Notes: generated from the letters alone by a model not told the origin. A DNA stretch of 64,000 nt from Strigamia acuminata (GCA_949358305.1 OX442314.1:45330581-45394580); one strand, 5' to 3'; shown: positions 36,501 to 47,710, numbered from the stretch's first letter. Translations and numbers: made by a program.

Positions 36501-39500
36501 CGGACGATCGGTTGGGCTTTTCGGTTCGCGTGGATGGAACAGAGGTGGAAAAGCAATTCTTCTTCGGTGTCCGAGCCGTATGGACAGAAGCCGCACTGGT
36601 AATTGTTGTATCCGTGGGTCTAGAAAGAAATAAGAGAAATGATAAAATTTTGTGTTTCACGTACAGTCGGATCGACACTAGGGTTGTTCACGAGTGCGGA
36701 ATATCGCAACGAGATTTTTTTTATTTCCAAAATCGCACGGCGGTTTTTGTATAAGCCGCAATGGGATTACGCGTAAACCGCAAAAACCGCAAATCTGCAT
36801 ATTTCATTTTATTTTATTTATAAAAAAAAAATTTAATTTTAATTTTTTTTTTCTTGAATTGTTGAGAAAATAAACCCCCTAAAAAACTCATAAAAATTAA
36901 TCGATAAAAATTCAAGAAAATAAACCCTAAAAACTGCAAAATTCAAGAAAATAAACCCTAAAAACTCTTTATTTTTTTTTTCTTGAATTTTGGAGTTTTT
37001 AGGGTTTATTTTCTCAAATTTTGGACTTTTTAGGGTTTATTTTCTCGAATTTTCGACTTTTTAAGGTTTATTTTCTTTAATTTTGGTGTTTTTAGGGTTT
37101 ATTTTCTTGAATTTTCGACTTTTTAGGGTTTATTTTCTTGAATTTTGCACTTTTTAGAGTTTATTTTATTGAATTTTGGACTTTTTAGGGTTTATTTTCT
37201 CGAATTTTGGACTTTTTAGGGTTTGTTTTCATGAATTTTCGACTTTTTAAGGTTTATTTTCTTTAATTTTAATGTTTTTAGGGTTTATTTTCTTGAATTT
37301 TCGACTTTTTAGGGTTTATTTTCTTGAATTTTGCACTTTTTAGAGTTTATTTTATTGAATTTTGGACTTTTTAGGGTTTATTTTCTCGAATTTTGGACTT
37401 TTTAGGGTTTGTTTTCATGAATTTTGCACTTTTTAGAGTTTATTTTATTGAATTTTGGACTTTTTAGGGTTTATTTTCTCGAATTTTGGACTTTTTAGGG
37501 TTTGTTTTCATGAATTTTCGACTTTTTAAGATTTATTTTCTTTAATTTTGGTGTTTTTAGGGTTTATTTTCTTGAATTTTCGACTTTTTAGGGTTTATTT
37601 TCTTGAATTTTGCACTTTTTAGAGTTTATTTTATTGAATTTTGCACTTTTTAGGGTTTATTTTCTCAAATTTTGGACTTTTTAAGGTTTATTTTCCTAAA
37701 ATTCTGACTTTTTACAGCAATGCGCTTATTGCGCTTTTACGCGAACAACCCTAATCCACACAACCAATACCTTATAATGCGCAATCAAATCCTCCACACA
37801 ACCGCACGTCACTCCGCATTCCCGACACGGCAACTCCGCCAAACCCCCGTGCTCATCCTCACAATGCCGTCGAAACAAACCCGGATCCGCCTCCGCATAC
37901 TCGCACTCACCTAAACAAACAAAACCAAACAAAAACAATAAAAAACAAACAAACCTCAAACCCCCAACCACCCAAACTCACCTAAACCACACCTATAAGG
38001 ACCAACCACAGCCCCCGCATCCTCCCCAACATCCCTCGCCGCCGGATCCTTACAACACACCAAACTCCCCGCACTCAACACCCCGTGTCTCCTCCGCTGA
38101 TGCCGGCCCACATAATCCTCCGAAACCGTCCGATAAAAGCAATATTTACACTGATAAACACAATGTCCGTGCTCCACCACCACATGCTCCGCCAAATCCG
38201 CCCCCCCGACACAATCCCTCATACAATAACAACACAAACTCCCACAACGCTCGCTCTCCTCCAAATGCTTCGCAAACTCCTCACGCCGCGTCGCCGTAAA
38301 CACGCAGCTCCTCCCCATGCACTTAAACAAATGCTGCAACTTCTCCTCATTCAGCATCGTCGCCAACGCGAACGGCGACTTCAACGCCAAACACTCCACC
38401 GCCGGGTCCCCCTTCGTCCTCCCCTCGACGTCCACGCGAACCTTCTTCGTCGGCGACTCCTCCGCCTCCATCAGCAACCTCTTCACCGACACCCCGGCCC
38501 TCTCGTCCCCGTGCTCCGCCTCAATATGCTCGATGACCGCGTCCACGTCGCCCAGCTCCTTCGCACACGCCGAACACGTCAAATTTAAATCAAAATGCGT
38601 CGCAACGACGTGGCTGCGAAAAACCTCTCTCTCCAACGACTTGTGGTCGCAAACCGGGCACTTATAAACGACCTTAACCGACACTTTCGTCTCCACTTCC
38701 GCTTTCTCCTCGCACAACACTTTCTTCTCTTCGACCGGCGCCGCCTTGACGGTTCTCCGCGCCCTCACGAACGTCGGCGGCCGGCAGCCCTCCTTTAAAT
38801 GCCTCACGAGCCCCGTGACGAGCGTGAACTTCTTGTCGCAGTAGCAGCACGGCAGCTGGAACTCCTTCTTGTGCACCGTCCGCGTGTGCGTGAAGAAGAA
38901 CTGGTCGTTGTTCGTGGCGTACTCGCACGAGGCGAAGCCGCACGCGTACTGCGGCAGCTTGTCGTTCGCCTCGCACTCGGAGCGGATGTGCGCGACGAGC
39001 AGCGTCCACTGCGCGAAGCAGCCGCCGCACTCGGTGCACGGCGCCTCCCGCGGCGCGTGCGACGACTCCGAGTGCTGCACGAACAGCGACTCCTCGCCGC
39101 TGAAGAAGCCGCAGCCCTTCGCGCCGCACTTGAACGCGTACTCGCGGTTCTCCGCCACGTTCGCCACCTCCTCTTTGGCCTTAATCGCCTTGTCCATCGG
39201 CTCGAGGACCGGCGGCGGGAGACTACTCCGCTTCACGCCCTTCTGCAGCGTCGCCTGCAAGCGCGAGATGGTCTCCGCGATCGACGGCGCCACTTTCGCG
39301 CCGTTCTCGCCCAACAAACTCAAGATGGCCTCGTTCTCGTCCTCGCAGCTCATCGTGTTGTCCTGCTCCGGCTCCAGGTGTGGCGGTGGCGGACTGTTCG
39401 ATTTCTCGCTCTCGCTCTCGCTCTCGTCGTTCTCGTCGTTCTCGCACTCGGAAACCTCTTCGTCCGTCTTTTCCACGCTTTGTCCTTCGATTTCCGCGTT

Positions 39501-42108
39501 AATATCGTCGCCAGGTGGCGTTTCGACGTCAGTTTTCTCGCTTTTCGACTCCCTAACCATGTTTATCTCGACGACCCGCGCGTTTTTCTCCGGGTTGTGT
39601 CTTTTCACGTGTTCCGCAACAGTTTCTCTGTTTAGTTGGACGAACCGACAGATATTGCACACGAATCCCGGCAGTCCCTTTTCGTGTTTATCGTGTTTAT
39701 CGCCTCCCGTGACCCTCTTGACGAACGCCGGTTTCTCCGGGTGGTCGCTCGAAACGTGACTTTTCACCGATTTCGCCGAACACCCCTTGAACGAACAATA
39801 CCCGCACGCGTAGCCGAACTCGCCCGTGTGCGTCGTCACGTGGTCCCTGAAATCCGGCATCAACGCGCCCGAATAGTCGCACAACCGACAACACAACGCC
39901 CCCTCGCGTTTCCTGTGCGACAACAAATGCTGGATCAAGTTCGACTTCACCACGGTCGAGTATCCGCACACCCGACAGTCGACCGGTCGCTGGAAAATGC
40001 TCTTATCCGGAATCCAGCTCAAATCTTCGACCAAATTCACTTCCGGCGACGTCACGTGCTCCTTCTCGCTCGGTTCCAGCGCCGCCGCCAACTCCTCCTT
40101 CGCCAGGAACGCCGGAACTTCCTTCCCCGCGTGCCAGTTCACGTGGTGCGCGATGATCTTCTTGCCGACGTACGAGCAGTGCGCGCACGTAAACACGCTC
40201 TTCCGCTCCTCGTCCGATTCCTCCCGCTCCTGCGCATGCGCCGCGTCACCGATGATGACCGGCGGGACCACGGGCACGTCCATTTCGGGCGACGGCGAGC
40301 GCGGAGTCTCGACCTCGTCGTCCGGCCGGCGACTCACGGGCACGTAGACGGACGGCGGACACGGGCTGTGGATGTTGATCGTCGCCGAGTTGACGCGTCC
40401 CGAGAGAAGTCTCGGGTCGCGGATCTTCGGGGTCTGTTTCGGGCTCGTTTCCGGAAGTCGGGGCCGTTGGAACGCCTGCTGGGGCGCCGGGAACTCGTCG
40501 TTGCGGTGCGGCGCCGAGGCGAAGCGTTTTCGCGCGTAGTTTTCCTGCCACGAGTTTCTGTTGGGCATCCGCTCGTTCCAGTGGCCGTTGGGGGGCCGCT
40601 GGCTGGTCCAGGGGTCGGGGTCCCAGTGCGTGGGTCGTGTGCGCGTGAAGTTCTGGTTGGCGTAGTGGCGGTTCTGGGTCGGCGGCGCCTCGGGTTCGGT
40701 GAGGAAAGTCGTCCGGGCGTTGGGCGAGACGGTGGCCGGGGTCCAACTACTCGGGGAGTCGGCCGGGGGTTTGCTGCGGTGCTGGGAACTCGAGGTACTG
40801 TCGGCGGGAGTGTGGTCGTGCCACTTGCGGGATGTTTTCTGGAAGTGCTTTTGCGATAGCTGGCAAGATGATGTTTCGAGAAAGTGTTCGACCGCTAGGC
40901 ATAAGGTCGTTTCGTTGTCCTGGAACGGAAAAACGAACGTGTTGGAGTGTTTTGCGGTCGATTTAGGCGTTTCAGATGGCGCATTCAATAAATTCCGGGT
41001 CATCTTCCCGCTGCAAAACACATACGGGTATTTTTTCTAACGAAAATCCAAGATGGCGGCCAAAATGTGCGATTTGAACGAGAAAAGTCGTTAGACGGAG
41101 ATTTAAACGACGTATTTGGGTCGTTTAAATGAGAATCTCGTTTAAAAGTTCGTTTGAACGGGTTTAAACGACCGTTTATGAGTTATTGAATGCGCCGACT
41201 GAAATCTAAATTTGAATTGATGTTTTTGTTTACATAATGGCTTCTTTCGTGCAGGTTGTTAAGGAAAGACTCTAGTTTGAGTAGATCGTCCCATTTTAAC
41301 CTGAAATTGGAATTAGTTTTATATATTTAATCGAAATTAAATTATGTAATGTCGTTTTACCGTTTTTTAGGATTCAGTAACACTGAATTGAGGTATTTAA
41401 CTGCTGATGCGTGACTACCGATGCCTGTAAATAAGAAATAAGTGGATTTAAATCGGGATTTTTCGTAAAAATTGTCAAAATCAGACGCATCCAACAGGTG
41501 TTTTACTGTGAAACGATTGCAGAAATTCAACCCGCTTGTATTACGTGTAAAAACAGATGGTTTACATCCAATTCTGTTCTTATACGGTCGTTTTTTTACA
41601 CGGTTTTGATTTAACGCTAGAAAAATGAATTCGATTCCGTCGTTACGTGATTTCTTTTGTTTGTGTGCATGTTTTTGTAGATTTTAACGTCACAAAAGCA
41701 AAACACAAACACTTTTGACACTTGCAACACGAATTCTAGCGTTTAAAAAACAAATTTGGATGTTTACAAACGTTTCGATCACTTGTTGGGTGCGCCTAAA
41801 ATTAGAAAACACATCCATGCAGTCATTTAAACGTGATTTTATATTTTTTAAACCATTTAAATCAACATATGAATGTGATTTAGTGCGATTGCTAACCCTT
41901 TTTCATGGCATCCGCTTCTGCGCTGTTGATCAATGTGTTTAAAAAATGTGAATATTTTGATCGGATAAAAATTAATTTCTCTTCCTCCGCGAAACCTTAA
42001 CCAAAAAATAAAAATAAAAATAAATAAAAACAAATTCCGTCTTTAAATCAACTTACCTTGTCGGTTATCGGAAAAATTCCATAAAATAGATTTCTTCTCC
42101 ATTTTCAT
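30577..42108 (-). CDS. Giant C2H2 zinc-finger protein, ~2,604 residues, ~40 fingers
   Basis: Eight exons: 42108-42057, 41424-41361, 41300-41234, 40919-37982, 37910-37771, 36619-36482, 36423-34017 and 32585-30577. All junctions are GT-AG and every phase closes. Three long zinc-finger frames therefore form one protein. Decisive evidence is that fingers are completed across junctions: YRCGL|GECEYAEADPGLFRRH (exons 4/5) and CRECGVTCGCVEDLIAHYK|TH (5/6). The N-terminus (residues 1-100) is fingerless and helical (ASAVKYLNSVLLNPKKRL, LKWDDLLKLESFLNNLHE). A Pro/Arg/Asn-rich stretch follows, then about 40 C2H2 fingers in groups separated by acidic or Ser-rich linkers; many have the form FxCGYC...H-x3-5-H. 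C2H2 arrays bind DNA or other proteins, so a nuclear role is inferred. An alternative acceptor at about 41013 could lengthen exon 4 but breaks phase with exon 3. No orthologue name is claimed. Confidence 0.85.
32690..33900. repeat. 20/21-bp minisatellite in zinc-finger gene intron 7
   Basis: About 58 copies of ccaaattgaccaaataaatg(t), in three variants: ggccaaataaatg, gaccaaataaatg and the 20-bp gaccaataaatg. Variant order repeats in blocks of several units, showing block duplication. It fills most of the intron 32586-34016 between the two last finger-coding exons. In the minus frames it reads as an endless WTFIWPI/LDIYLAN pattern that is not part of the protein. Confidence 0.95.
36950..37715. 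repeat. ~30-bp minisatellite in zinc-finger gene intron 5
   Basis: About 25 copies of a unit like agggtttattttcttgaatt plus ttggactttt, some runs duplicated as blocks (variants attttcgac, attttgcac). It lies in the intron 36620-37770. Confidence 0.95.
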
Positions 42109-42379
42109 TAAATACAAAAAATAACTGAAAAAAAAAAAATAAATAAATAAACAAATAAACAAATAAAAATAAAAAAATTTTTATTATAGCAATAATTACT
42201 ATCGAGATATCATTAACCGAAAAACAAATAAATCCCCACTCCTTCCTTCGTTCCTTCCTTCCTCCTCCATTACCCGACTATCGAGCGCCAAATCCCCACA
42301 AAACCAACGCAAAACCTCGTCGAAAAGCGCCTCAAAACCCCCCGAACCCGCCCCCTCAAACCCAATAAAAACCCCGAAA

Positions 42380-42740
42380 ACCTTTATCTCAATCTCGCAA
42401 TCCTCTCCCAACTTTCGAACATGGCGTCGTGTCAAAGCAAAGGGGCTTTGACGCATTCGTCCATCCTCAACTTTTGCCACATCCGATGTCGACCGAACTC
42501 GCTCTCAGTCCCTTTTCCCGTCGCCCAACACGCTGCTGCGAGTTAGCCGACGCTTGATTCCGCCACCTCAACGGATCTGCCGCCCAATTGCAGTCGATCG
42601 CACGTCCTCGCCAGTTGCGGTCGTCGAAAGTCCAAAATGGCCGACCTCCAACTAAGGCTCGAGTCGGGGAGGGGAAGGTCAAATTATCTCGACGTTTATG
42701 AGTGTCTCCCTCGCCCGATGTGGACGAGCGAAGCCAGTGC
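42380..42740 (-). promoter_or_regulatory. GC-rich promoter region of the zinc-finger gene
   Basis: A CpG-rich island-like stretch in an AT-rich setting, starting about 270 bp upstream of the ATG at 42108, with an aaaatggccgac YY1-type core near 42634 and no TATA box. A second YY1-like motif, aagatggcggcc, lies in intron 3 at about 41051. The separate AT-rich tract 42115-42185 next to the ATG is likely 5'UTR or an intron. Confidence 0.45.
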
Positions 42741-42953
42741 GTGCACCCACCTCTACTCTCTTAAAATCTCCCGAAACATTGCTGGGAAATGTGGGGATTC
42801 GTGTTTTAGTGTTTTGTTTCTCCCGTTTTTCATTACCACCCACTTCTTGGTCGCGCGCCCTCCTTTCGGTCTCTTAAAATATCCTGAGAACTGCAACCCT
42901 CGGCCTAGCCGTGCAGTGGTGGTAGTCTGGCTGCTTTAAATCACCACCAGGTG

Positions 42954-43283
42954 ATGATTTGGGGCCAGCTGCGCACTCGGCAGGATGGGAGTTGGTTGGT
43001 TTGGTTGGTGGAGAGTCCGGGAGTTGTCACTAGAGGACTCGCTCGGGTGGACGTGGAGAATGATGAAGTCATTGCTGTGTTTTGGATGAGTTGTGATGAA
43101 GTTCTATTGGTGCGGGTGGGGAGACGTCAGCGCGGGGATACGTGGCTGGACGGAAGAGCGAGAGTTCGAAATATCCCGAAGATTAATGCGGGGAAATGGA
43201 CACTGGAGCTGAATGGAAAGAAAATGGGGACGAAGCGGAAACTGAGACTGAAAGTTGGTCCAAACTCGTTAAACATCGAATAA
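42954..43283 (+). CDS. Hypothetical 109-residue ORF, weak support
   Basis: An ATG at 42954 opens a frame to taa at 43283, ending KRKLRLKVGPNSLNIE. Composition is GC-rich and could be coding, but no domain, signal or splice context supports it. It sits just beyond the CpG-rich promoter of the zinc-finger gene on the opposite strand, so it could be a divergent transcript or chance. Confidence 0.2.
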   Translation: MIWGQLRTRQDGSWLVWLVESPGVVTRGLARVDVENDEVIAVFWMSCDEVLLVRVGRRQRGDTWLDGRARVRNIPKINAGKWTLELNGKKMGTKRKLRLKVGPNSLNIE

Positions 43284-43470
43284 AAATCGATTAAAAAATC
43301 GATAAACAAAAAAAATCAATAAACAAAAAAATCGATAAACAAAAAAATCGATAAACATAAAAATCGATAAATTTAAAAAAAATCGATAAATTTAAAAAAA
43401 TCGATAAATTTAACAAATAATTGTTAATTTAAAAAAAAAAACGATAAACATCGATAAAAAATCGATACTG
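43283..43470. repeat. ~18-bp tandem repeat with atcgata core
   Basis: About ten copies of aaaaaaatcgataaac/ttt. Confidence 0.85.
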
Positions 43471-43479
43471 CTTTTTGGG

Positions 43480-44420
43480 ATTTGGCTTTTATGCCTTTTC
43501 CATGCCGTTTAGGTTCTGCATGGCCGTTCTTTTGATTGATCCACGTTAGATGGCGCTGTTTAATAGAACGCGCTCAGTTTAAACATCATAACAAGAGCTA
43601 TGACTATTATTACTTTAAACCGAATAATTATAAGACATTTATTGAACTAAATAAGATTTTATTTAATCATGTATTGATTCTATTGAGTCAATATTAACGA
43701 GTTATACTTACCTGTGAAGAGCACCAAGATTAGGTCCTATCTTTACATCGGACCCCCGAATCTCTAGATTCTGGTGCCTAATTGGTCGCCACTTATCCTG
43801 TTGTTCTAAGAAACTATATAAACTATCCGGTATTCACTGGAAATATGGCTTTTCTTTTTGTTTGTACTGGTTATCACTTGATTCTCTTTAAAAACACATT
43901 AGGCCCCCTCAACGCTTATTTGATGATAATTATTGTTGTATTGCTCTTTCGGGATGACCAACCCGGTTATATTTAATGGTCCCGTAGATTTAGCTAGGTT
44001 TCATACGTGGAAACTAGAATGATTGCGGTGCGATCATGTATTGCACCTATATGGGATGACTAATAAGTTATCTCCACGCGGCCAAGAATGGTTATGTAAG
44101 ATGATTGTGACGATGCAGGGATTTTCTATGGATTTGAACATTCGAGTATTCAGGCAAATTTCTATGCAAGATTTTACTTGATTGATTGTGCTTAATTTTG
44201 CTACAATTTACAAGATTATGCTTAATTTTGCTACAATTTACAAGATTATGCTTAATTTTGCTTGTTGTGTTCTTGTAAGCAACAATAAATGCAACATGAT
44301 TGTCTCCTCGTTGCTAAGCAACCGAGAGAGAGAAAATTGGCAGTTGTATGAAATTGTAAGACCATAGTGCATGTGTATTCATTGCGGTCCTCTATAATGG
44401 AGGACCGCTCCATACACGTT
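43480..44420. other. Intergenic, no supported gene
   Basis: Contains two tandem copies of cttaattttgctacaattta at 44190-44250, an outlying relative of the next minisatellite, and an 11-base match to the 5' end of U1 RNA that does not extend (see rejected items). Confidence 0.35.
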
Positions 44421-44429
44421 AGATGGGAA

Positions 44430-45120
44430 ATACAATATTGCTACAATTTACAAGATTATGCTTGATTTTGCTACAACTTTGGACGATTTTGCTACAATTT
44501 TGGTTGAGTTTGCTACAAGTTTGTTGCTTTAGCTACAATTTGCAAGATTTTGATGGATTTTGCTACAATTTACAAGATTTTGATGGACTTTACTGCAATT
44601 TCCAAGACAATACATAAGATTTTGCTATAATTTCCAAGACAATACCGAAGATTTTGCTATAATTTCCAAGACAATACCGAAGATTTTGCAATAATTTCCA
44701 AGACAATACTCAAGATTTTGCTATAATTTCTAAGATTTTGCTATAATTTCCAAGATTTTGCTATAATTTCCAAGACAATACCGAAGATTTTGCAATAATT
44801 TCCAAGACAATACTCAAGATTTTGCTATAATTTCCAAGATTTTGCTATAATTTCCAAGATTTTGTTATAATTTCCAAGATTTTGCTATAATTTCCAAGAT
44901 TTTGCTATAATTTCCAAGATTTTGCTATAATTTCCAAGATTTTGTTATAATTTCCAAGATTTTGCTATAATTTCCAAGATTTTGCTATAATTTCCAAGAT
45001 TTTGCTATAATTTCCAAGATTTTGCTATAATTTCCAAGATTTTGCTACAAATTTGCAAGATTCTGCACGATTTTGCTACAAATTTGCAAGATTCTGCACG
45101 ATTTTGCTACAAATTTCCAA
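44430..45120. repeat. 20-bp minisatellite upstream of neurogenin gene
   Basis: About 28 copies of ttttgctataatttccaaga, with looser copies at both ends (ttttgctacaatttacaaga). It ends about 770 bp before the neurogenin start codon. Confidence 0.95.
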
Positions 45121-45700
45121 AACAATTACCCAAATTTTACCTCATTCTGCTGCTTGACTTCCCAAAATTCCCAAAACAATTTGTAACTTTTATTAGAAAA
45201 ACTACCTTAAATTTCACGAAATCCCATAAAAAATTCCAAAATCCAAGTATCCACCCCCACAAGATCCCCACCACTCCCTACCCCTCATACCCCACCCAAC
45301 CCAAAAAAAAAAAAAAAAAAAAAAAACCTGTCCCAATCAATCTCCAGCTCCTCATACCTGATGCTCTCGCATGACCCCACAATTTAAAACCCCATTTTTT
45401 ACCTCCACTTTTTTCCTCCAAAATCCTATCCCCCACCAACCATTTATCCAATTATCCATCATTACCTCTCCCAGCTTCCAACTTTTTTCACAACCCACCC
45501 TTCCCCACAACACGTCCCTCGATCACAACACCAAAATCACAACAACCTGCTCCAAAACCAAGCAGATGTTTAAAAAAACAAAACCAAACAAAAAAACTCC
45601 ACCAATCATTAAACAAACCCCAGATAAGCCCCAACATCCCGATTTCCCATTTCATATCTCCAATTCCCCACCTATTTAAATCCCCAAAACCACCGGTCCC
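45121..45700. other. C-rich spacer before neurogenin promoter
   Basis: Strong strand bias: the plus strand is C/A-rich with almost no G (45240-45690), with a 23-base A run near 45302. No gene is seen. Confidence 0.4.
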
Positions 45701-45780
45701 CACAATCGGCGCATGCGCGAAGGAGGGGAACCCATGATTGGCACTACAGCACGCCCGTGACGTCAACCCGGCACGTGCCG
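45672..45780 (+). promoter_or_regulatory. Neurogenin promoter region
   Basis: Contains tatttaaa at about 45673, the palindromic NRF-1 type site gcgcatgcgc at 45709-45718, an attgg box near 45738, a perfect CRE tgacgtca at 45758-45765 and an E-box cacgtg at 45772-45777. GC content rises sharply here. Site names follow known consensus sequences; their use is inferred. Confidence 0.5.
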
Positions 45781-45837
45781 AGGAAACCGAGCGAGGGGGA
45801 GCGAGAATCACAGAGGAAGCGAGTCGCCGTTGGACGC

Positions 45838-45960
45838 ATGTCGGACACGAGTCGGCCTGCGGGAGGCGTCCGATGGGTGTCGGCAATCCGCGATGAACTC
45901 CCCCGTCGAGAAACCCTCTTCGTCCACCTCGACCCGCTCCTCGTTCGACCTCGAGTATGA
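45838..45960 (+). CDS. uORF overlapping the neurogenin start
   Basis: The first ATG after the promoter opens a 40-codon frame that ends 67 bases past the neurogenin ATG in another frame. If present in the mRNA it would lower translation of the main frame. It is seen in sequence only. Confidence 0.4.
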   Translation: MSDTSRPAGGVRWVSAIRDELPRRETLFVHLDPLLVRPRV

Positions 45961-46468
45961 GGAGCTCGACGACAAATCCAACCACAGCAGCGCCGCCGCC
46001 AGCACGACGAAAAAGCGGAAGCGCTACAGCAAATCCCGCGCAAAGAACCCGGACCATGTGGTGCGCATGAAGCGCGGCCGACGCGTCAAAGCCAACGACC
46101 GCGAACGGAATCGCATGCACATGCTCAACCACGCGCTCGACCGCCTGCGCACCGTGCTGCCGTCGTTCCCGGAAGACACCAAGCTCACCAAGATCGAGAC
46201 GCTGCGGTTCGCGCACAACTACATCTGGGCGCTGAGCAACACGCTCAACATCGGCGAGCCGAAGTCCGCGGACGATGGGACGGCCGCGGCGGCCGCCGGA
46301 TCGTCCGCGCCGCTCACGCATCATGATTTTCGCAACGGTCTGCTCAGCTCAAGCGCTAGTAATGCGTTGAGCGTGGCGGCGACGTGCACCGAGTGGGTCA
46401 ACAAGTCAAGTAAGGAACTCTTTTGCTCCGACTCGTCGCAGGACAATACGCAACACTTACTAATCTAG
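45893..46468 (+). CDS. tap: Neurogenin/Tap-family bHLH transcription factor
   Basis: A single exon of 191 residues. The in-frame ATG at 45893 is chosen; the open frame extends upstream only to a non-ATG codon. A Ser/Thr-rich and acidic N-terminus leads to a basic stretch ([13 protein letters not shown]) and a complete bHLH at about 60-113: [20 protein letters not shown] for the basic region and helix 1, [20 protein letters not shown] for the loop and helix 2, ending IWALSNTL. The NDRERNRMH basic region and the [16 protein letters not shown] core are diagnostic of neurogenins rather than NeuroD or Atonal. Such factors pair with E proteins (Daughterless) at CANNTG sites and specify neuronal precursors. 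The C-terminus has Ala and Ser runs and ends DNTQHLLI. An intronless frame is normal for the family. The uORF and the AU-rich 3'UTR suggest tight control of dosage. Confidence 0.93.
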   Translation: MNSPVEKPSSSTSTRSSFDLEYEELDDKSNHSSAAASTTKKRKRYSKSRAKNPDHVVRMKRGRRVKANDRERNRMHMLNHALDRLRTVLPSFPEDTKLTKIETLRFAHNYIWALSNTLNIGEPKSADDGTAAAAAGSSAPLTHHDFRNGLLSSSASNALSVAATCTEWVNKSSKELFCSDSSQDNTQHLLI

Positions 46469-46484
46469 TCACAAGTGCCTTTGG

Positions 46485-46516
46485 ATTTATTTATTATTTA
46501 TTTATTTATTATTATA
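46485..46516 (+). promoter_or_regulatory. AU-rich element in neurogenin 3'UTR
   Basis: Just past the stop codon there are six overlapping attta pentamers, including ttatttatt nonamers. Such elements speed mRNA decay in known short-lived regulatory transcripts. Confidence 0.6.
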
Positions 46517-46584
46517 TGCAGTAAGTGCTCGACGTACACAGGAAAGAAAACACAATCAAATTCGCATTTTACAATGTACTAGTA

Positions 46585-47061
46585 CAGTGGAAAGCTGGAA
46601 ACTCTTTATAACGAATCGCAAGGGACCCGAAAAATTGATTCGTTATAACGAGAATTCGTTATATCGAAATTTTTTAACGAGAATTCGTTATACCGAAATT
46701 TTTTAACGAGAATTTGTTAGATGGAAATTTTTTTAATGAGAATTCGTTATATGGAAATTTTTTTTAACGATAATTCGTTATATCGGAATTTTTTAACGAG
46801 AATTCGTTATATGGTGATTTTTTAACGAAAATTCGTGAGACAAATTTTTTAACGAAAATTCGTGAGACAAAATTTTTTAACGGAAATTCGTTAAATCCAA
46901 TTTTTTTAACGAGAATTCGTTATATGGAGATTTTTTTAAACGAAAATTCGTTATACCAAAATTTTTGTGTTCTATGGCTAGCCAACCAAATCGGCCCTTT
47001 TTAGGTATTCGTTATATCGATAATTCGTTATATCGCGATTCGTTATAAAGAGTTTTCACTG
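46585..47061. mobile_element. pogo/Tigger-like MITE in neurogenin 3'UTR
   Basis: 477 bp flanked by TA at 46583-46584 and 47062-47063. Ends begin cagtg and share aaactctttataacgaatcg in inverted orientation, as in Tigger/pogo families. The interior is about ten degenerate copies of a 30-40 bp unit, taacgagaattcgttatat. No transposase is encoded. Confidence 0.8.
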
Positions 47062-47204
47062 TATTACTTTTTAAATGTTTAATTCGTAACCCGAACATTC
47101 GTATGCGTCGGGTACTCGCTGTGTATATTAATTTTCCATTTATTACACGAGTATTTTTATACATTGTAGAAAAATCTATATTTATTTTCTGTATATTATA
47201 TTAT

Positions 47205-47232
47205 AATAAATTTAAAAAAAAAAAAAAAAAAT
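47205..47232 (+). terminator. Polyadenylation signal of the neurogenin gene
   Basis: aataaa at 47205-47210 is followed by an A-rich run after a T/A-rich stretch. This gives a 3'UTR of about 750 bp that includes the MITE. Confidence 0.5.
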
Positions 47233-47559
47233 CCTTTTAAAACATTGATTATGCGTGCCATCAACTCGCGACTCCCCCATCCCCATCCCCATCCGCCTCC
47301 CCTCTTCGCCAACACAAAAGCGCTCTAAGTACGAACAAAACTGGTGTCCCGATCCCCCACGCGCCCGCCGAGCCCCAACGCCGATTACGAGCAGACACGC
47401 GCCATCACCTGCCCCAATCCCAGCACGACACCAATCACCGCACGCTTGTTTACTCAAACACTAAAAAAAGCAAATTTCTTCCTTCCTCCTTTTCCATCTC
47501 CCGCTTCCGCCGTTTCGCCTTTTATTCCCCGGACAAAGGCGCCCCGCGAAAGGGGTGAG

Positions 47560-47710
47560 GCGGAGATGGAGCGTTTTGATTGGGAGCATTTATGCAAATC
47601 GGCCGGCGACATGGCGGATTACGAGCGCGTAAAGGGGTTAAAGCGCGGGATTACACGTGGCCATATCGTCTCTCTATAAAACCCGAGTCGTATTTTCGCA
47701 GGACAGATGG
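47560..47710 (+). promoter_or_regulatory. Octamer/TATA promoter-like region
   Basis: A perfect octamer atgcaaat lies at 47591-47598 within atttatgcaaat. It is followed by ggattacacgtgg near 47648 (homeobox-type ggatta plus E-box) and a strong tataaa at 47675-47680. A start near 47705 is expected. The whole stretch is CpG-rich. Confidence 0.5.

Noticed and set aside
34063-40859. Large antisense frames rich in Arg/Leu/His across the zinc-finger exons
   Set aside because: Typical shadows of GC-rich coding DNA; no domains or starts of their own.
40920-41021. Exon 4 of the zinc-finger gene starting at about 41013
   Set aside because: There is a good acceptor there, but exon 3 would then read into a stop after 12 codons. 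The acceptor at 40920 keeps phase and gives a coherent helix.
43704-43714. atacttacctg, identical to the 5' end of U1 snRNA
   Set aside because: No U1 stem-loop I sequence, no Sm site and no conserved 3' stem follow. Likely a chance match or the complement of a splice donor.
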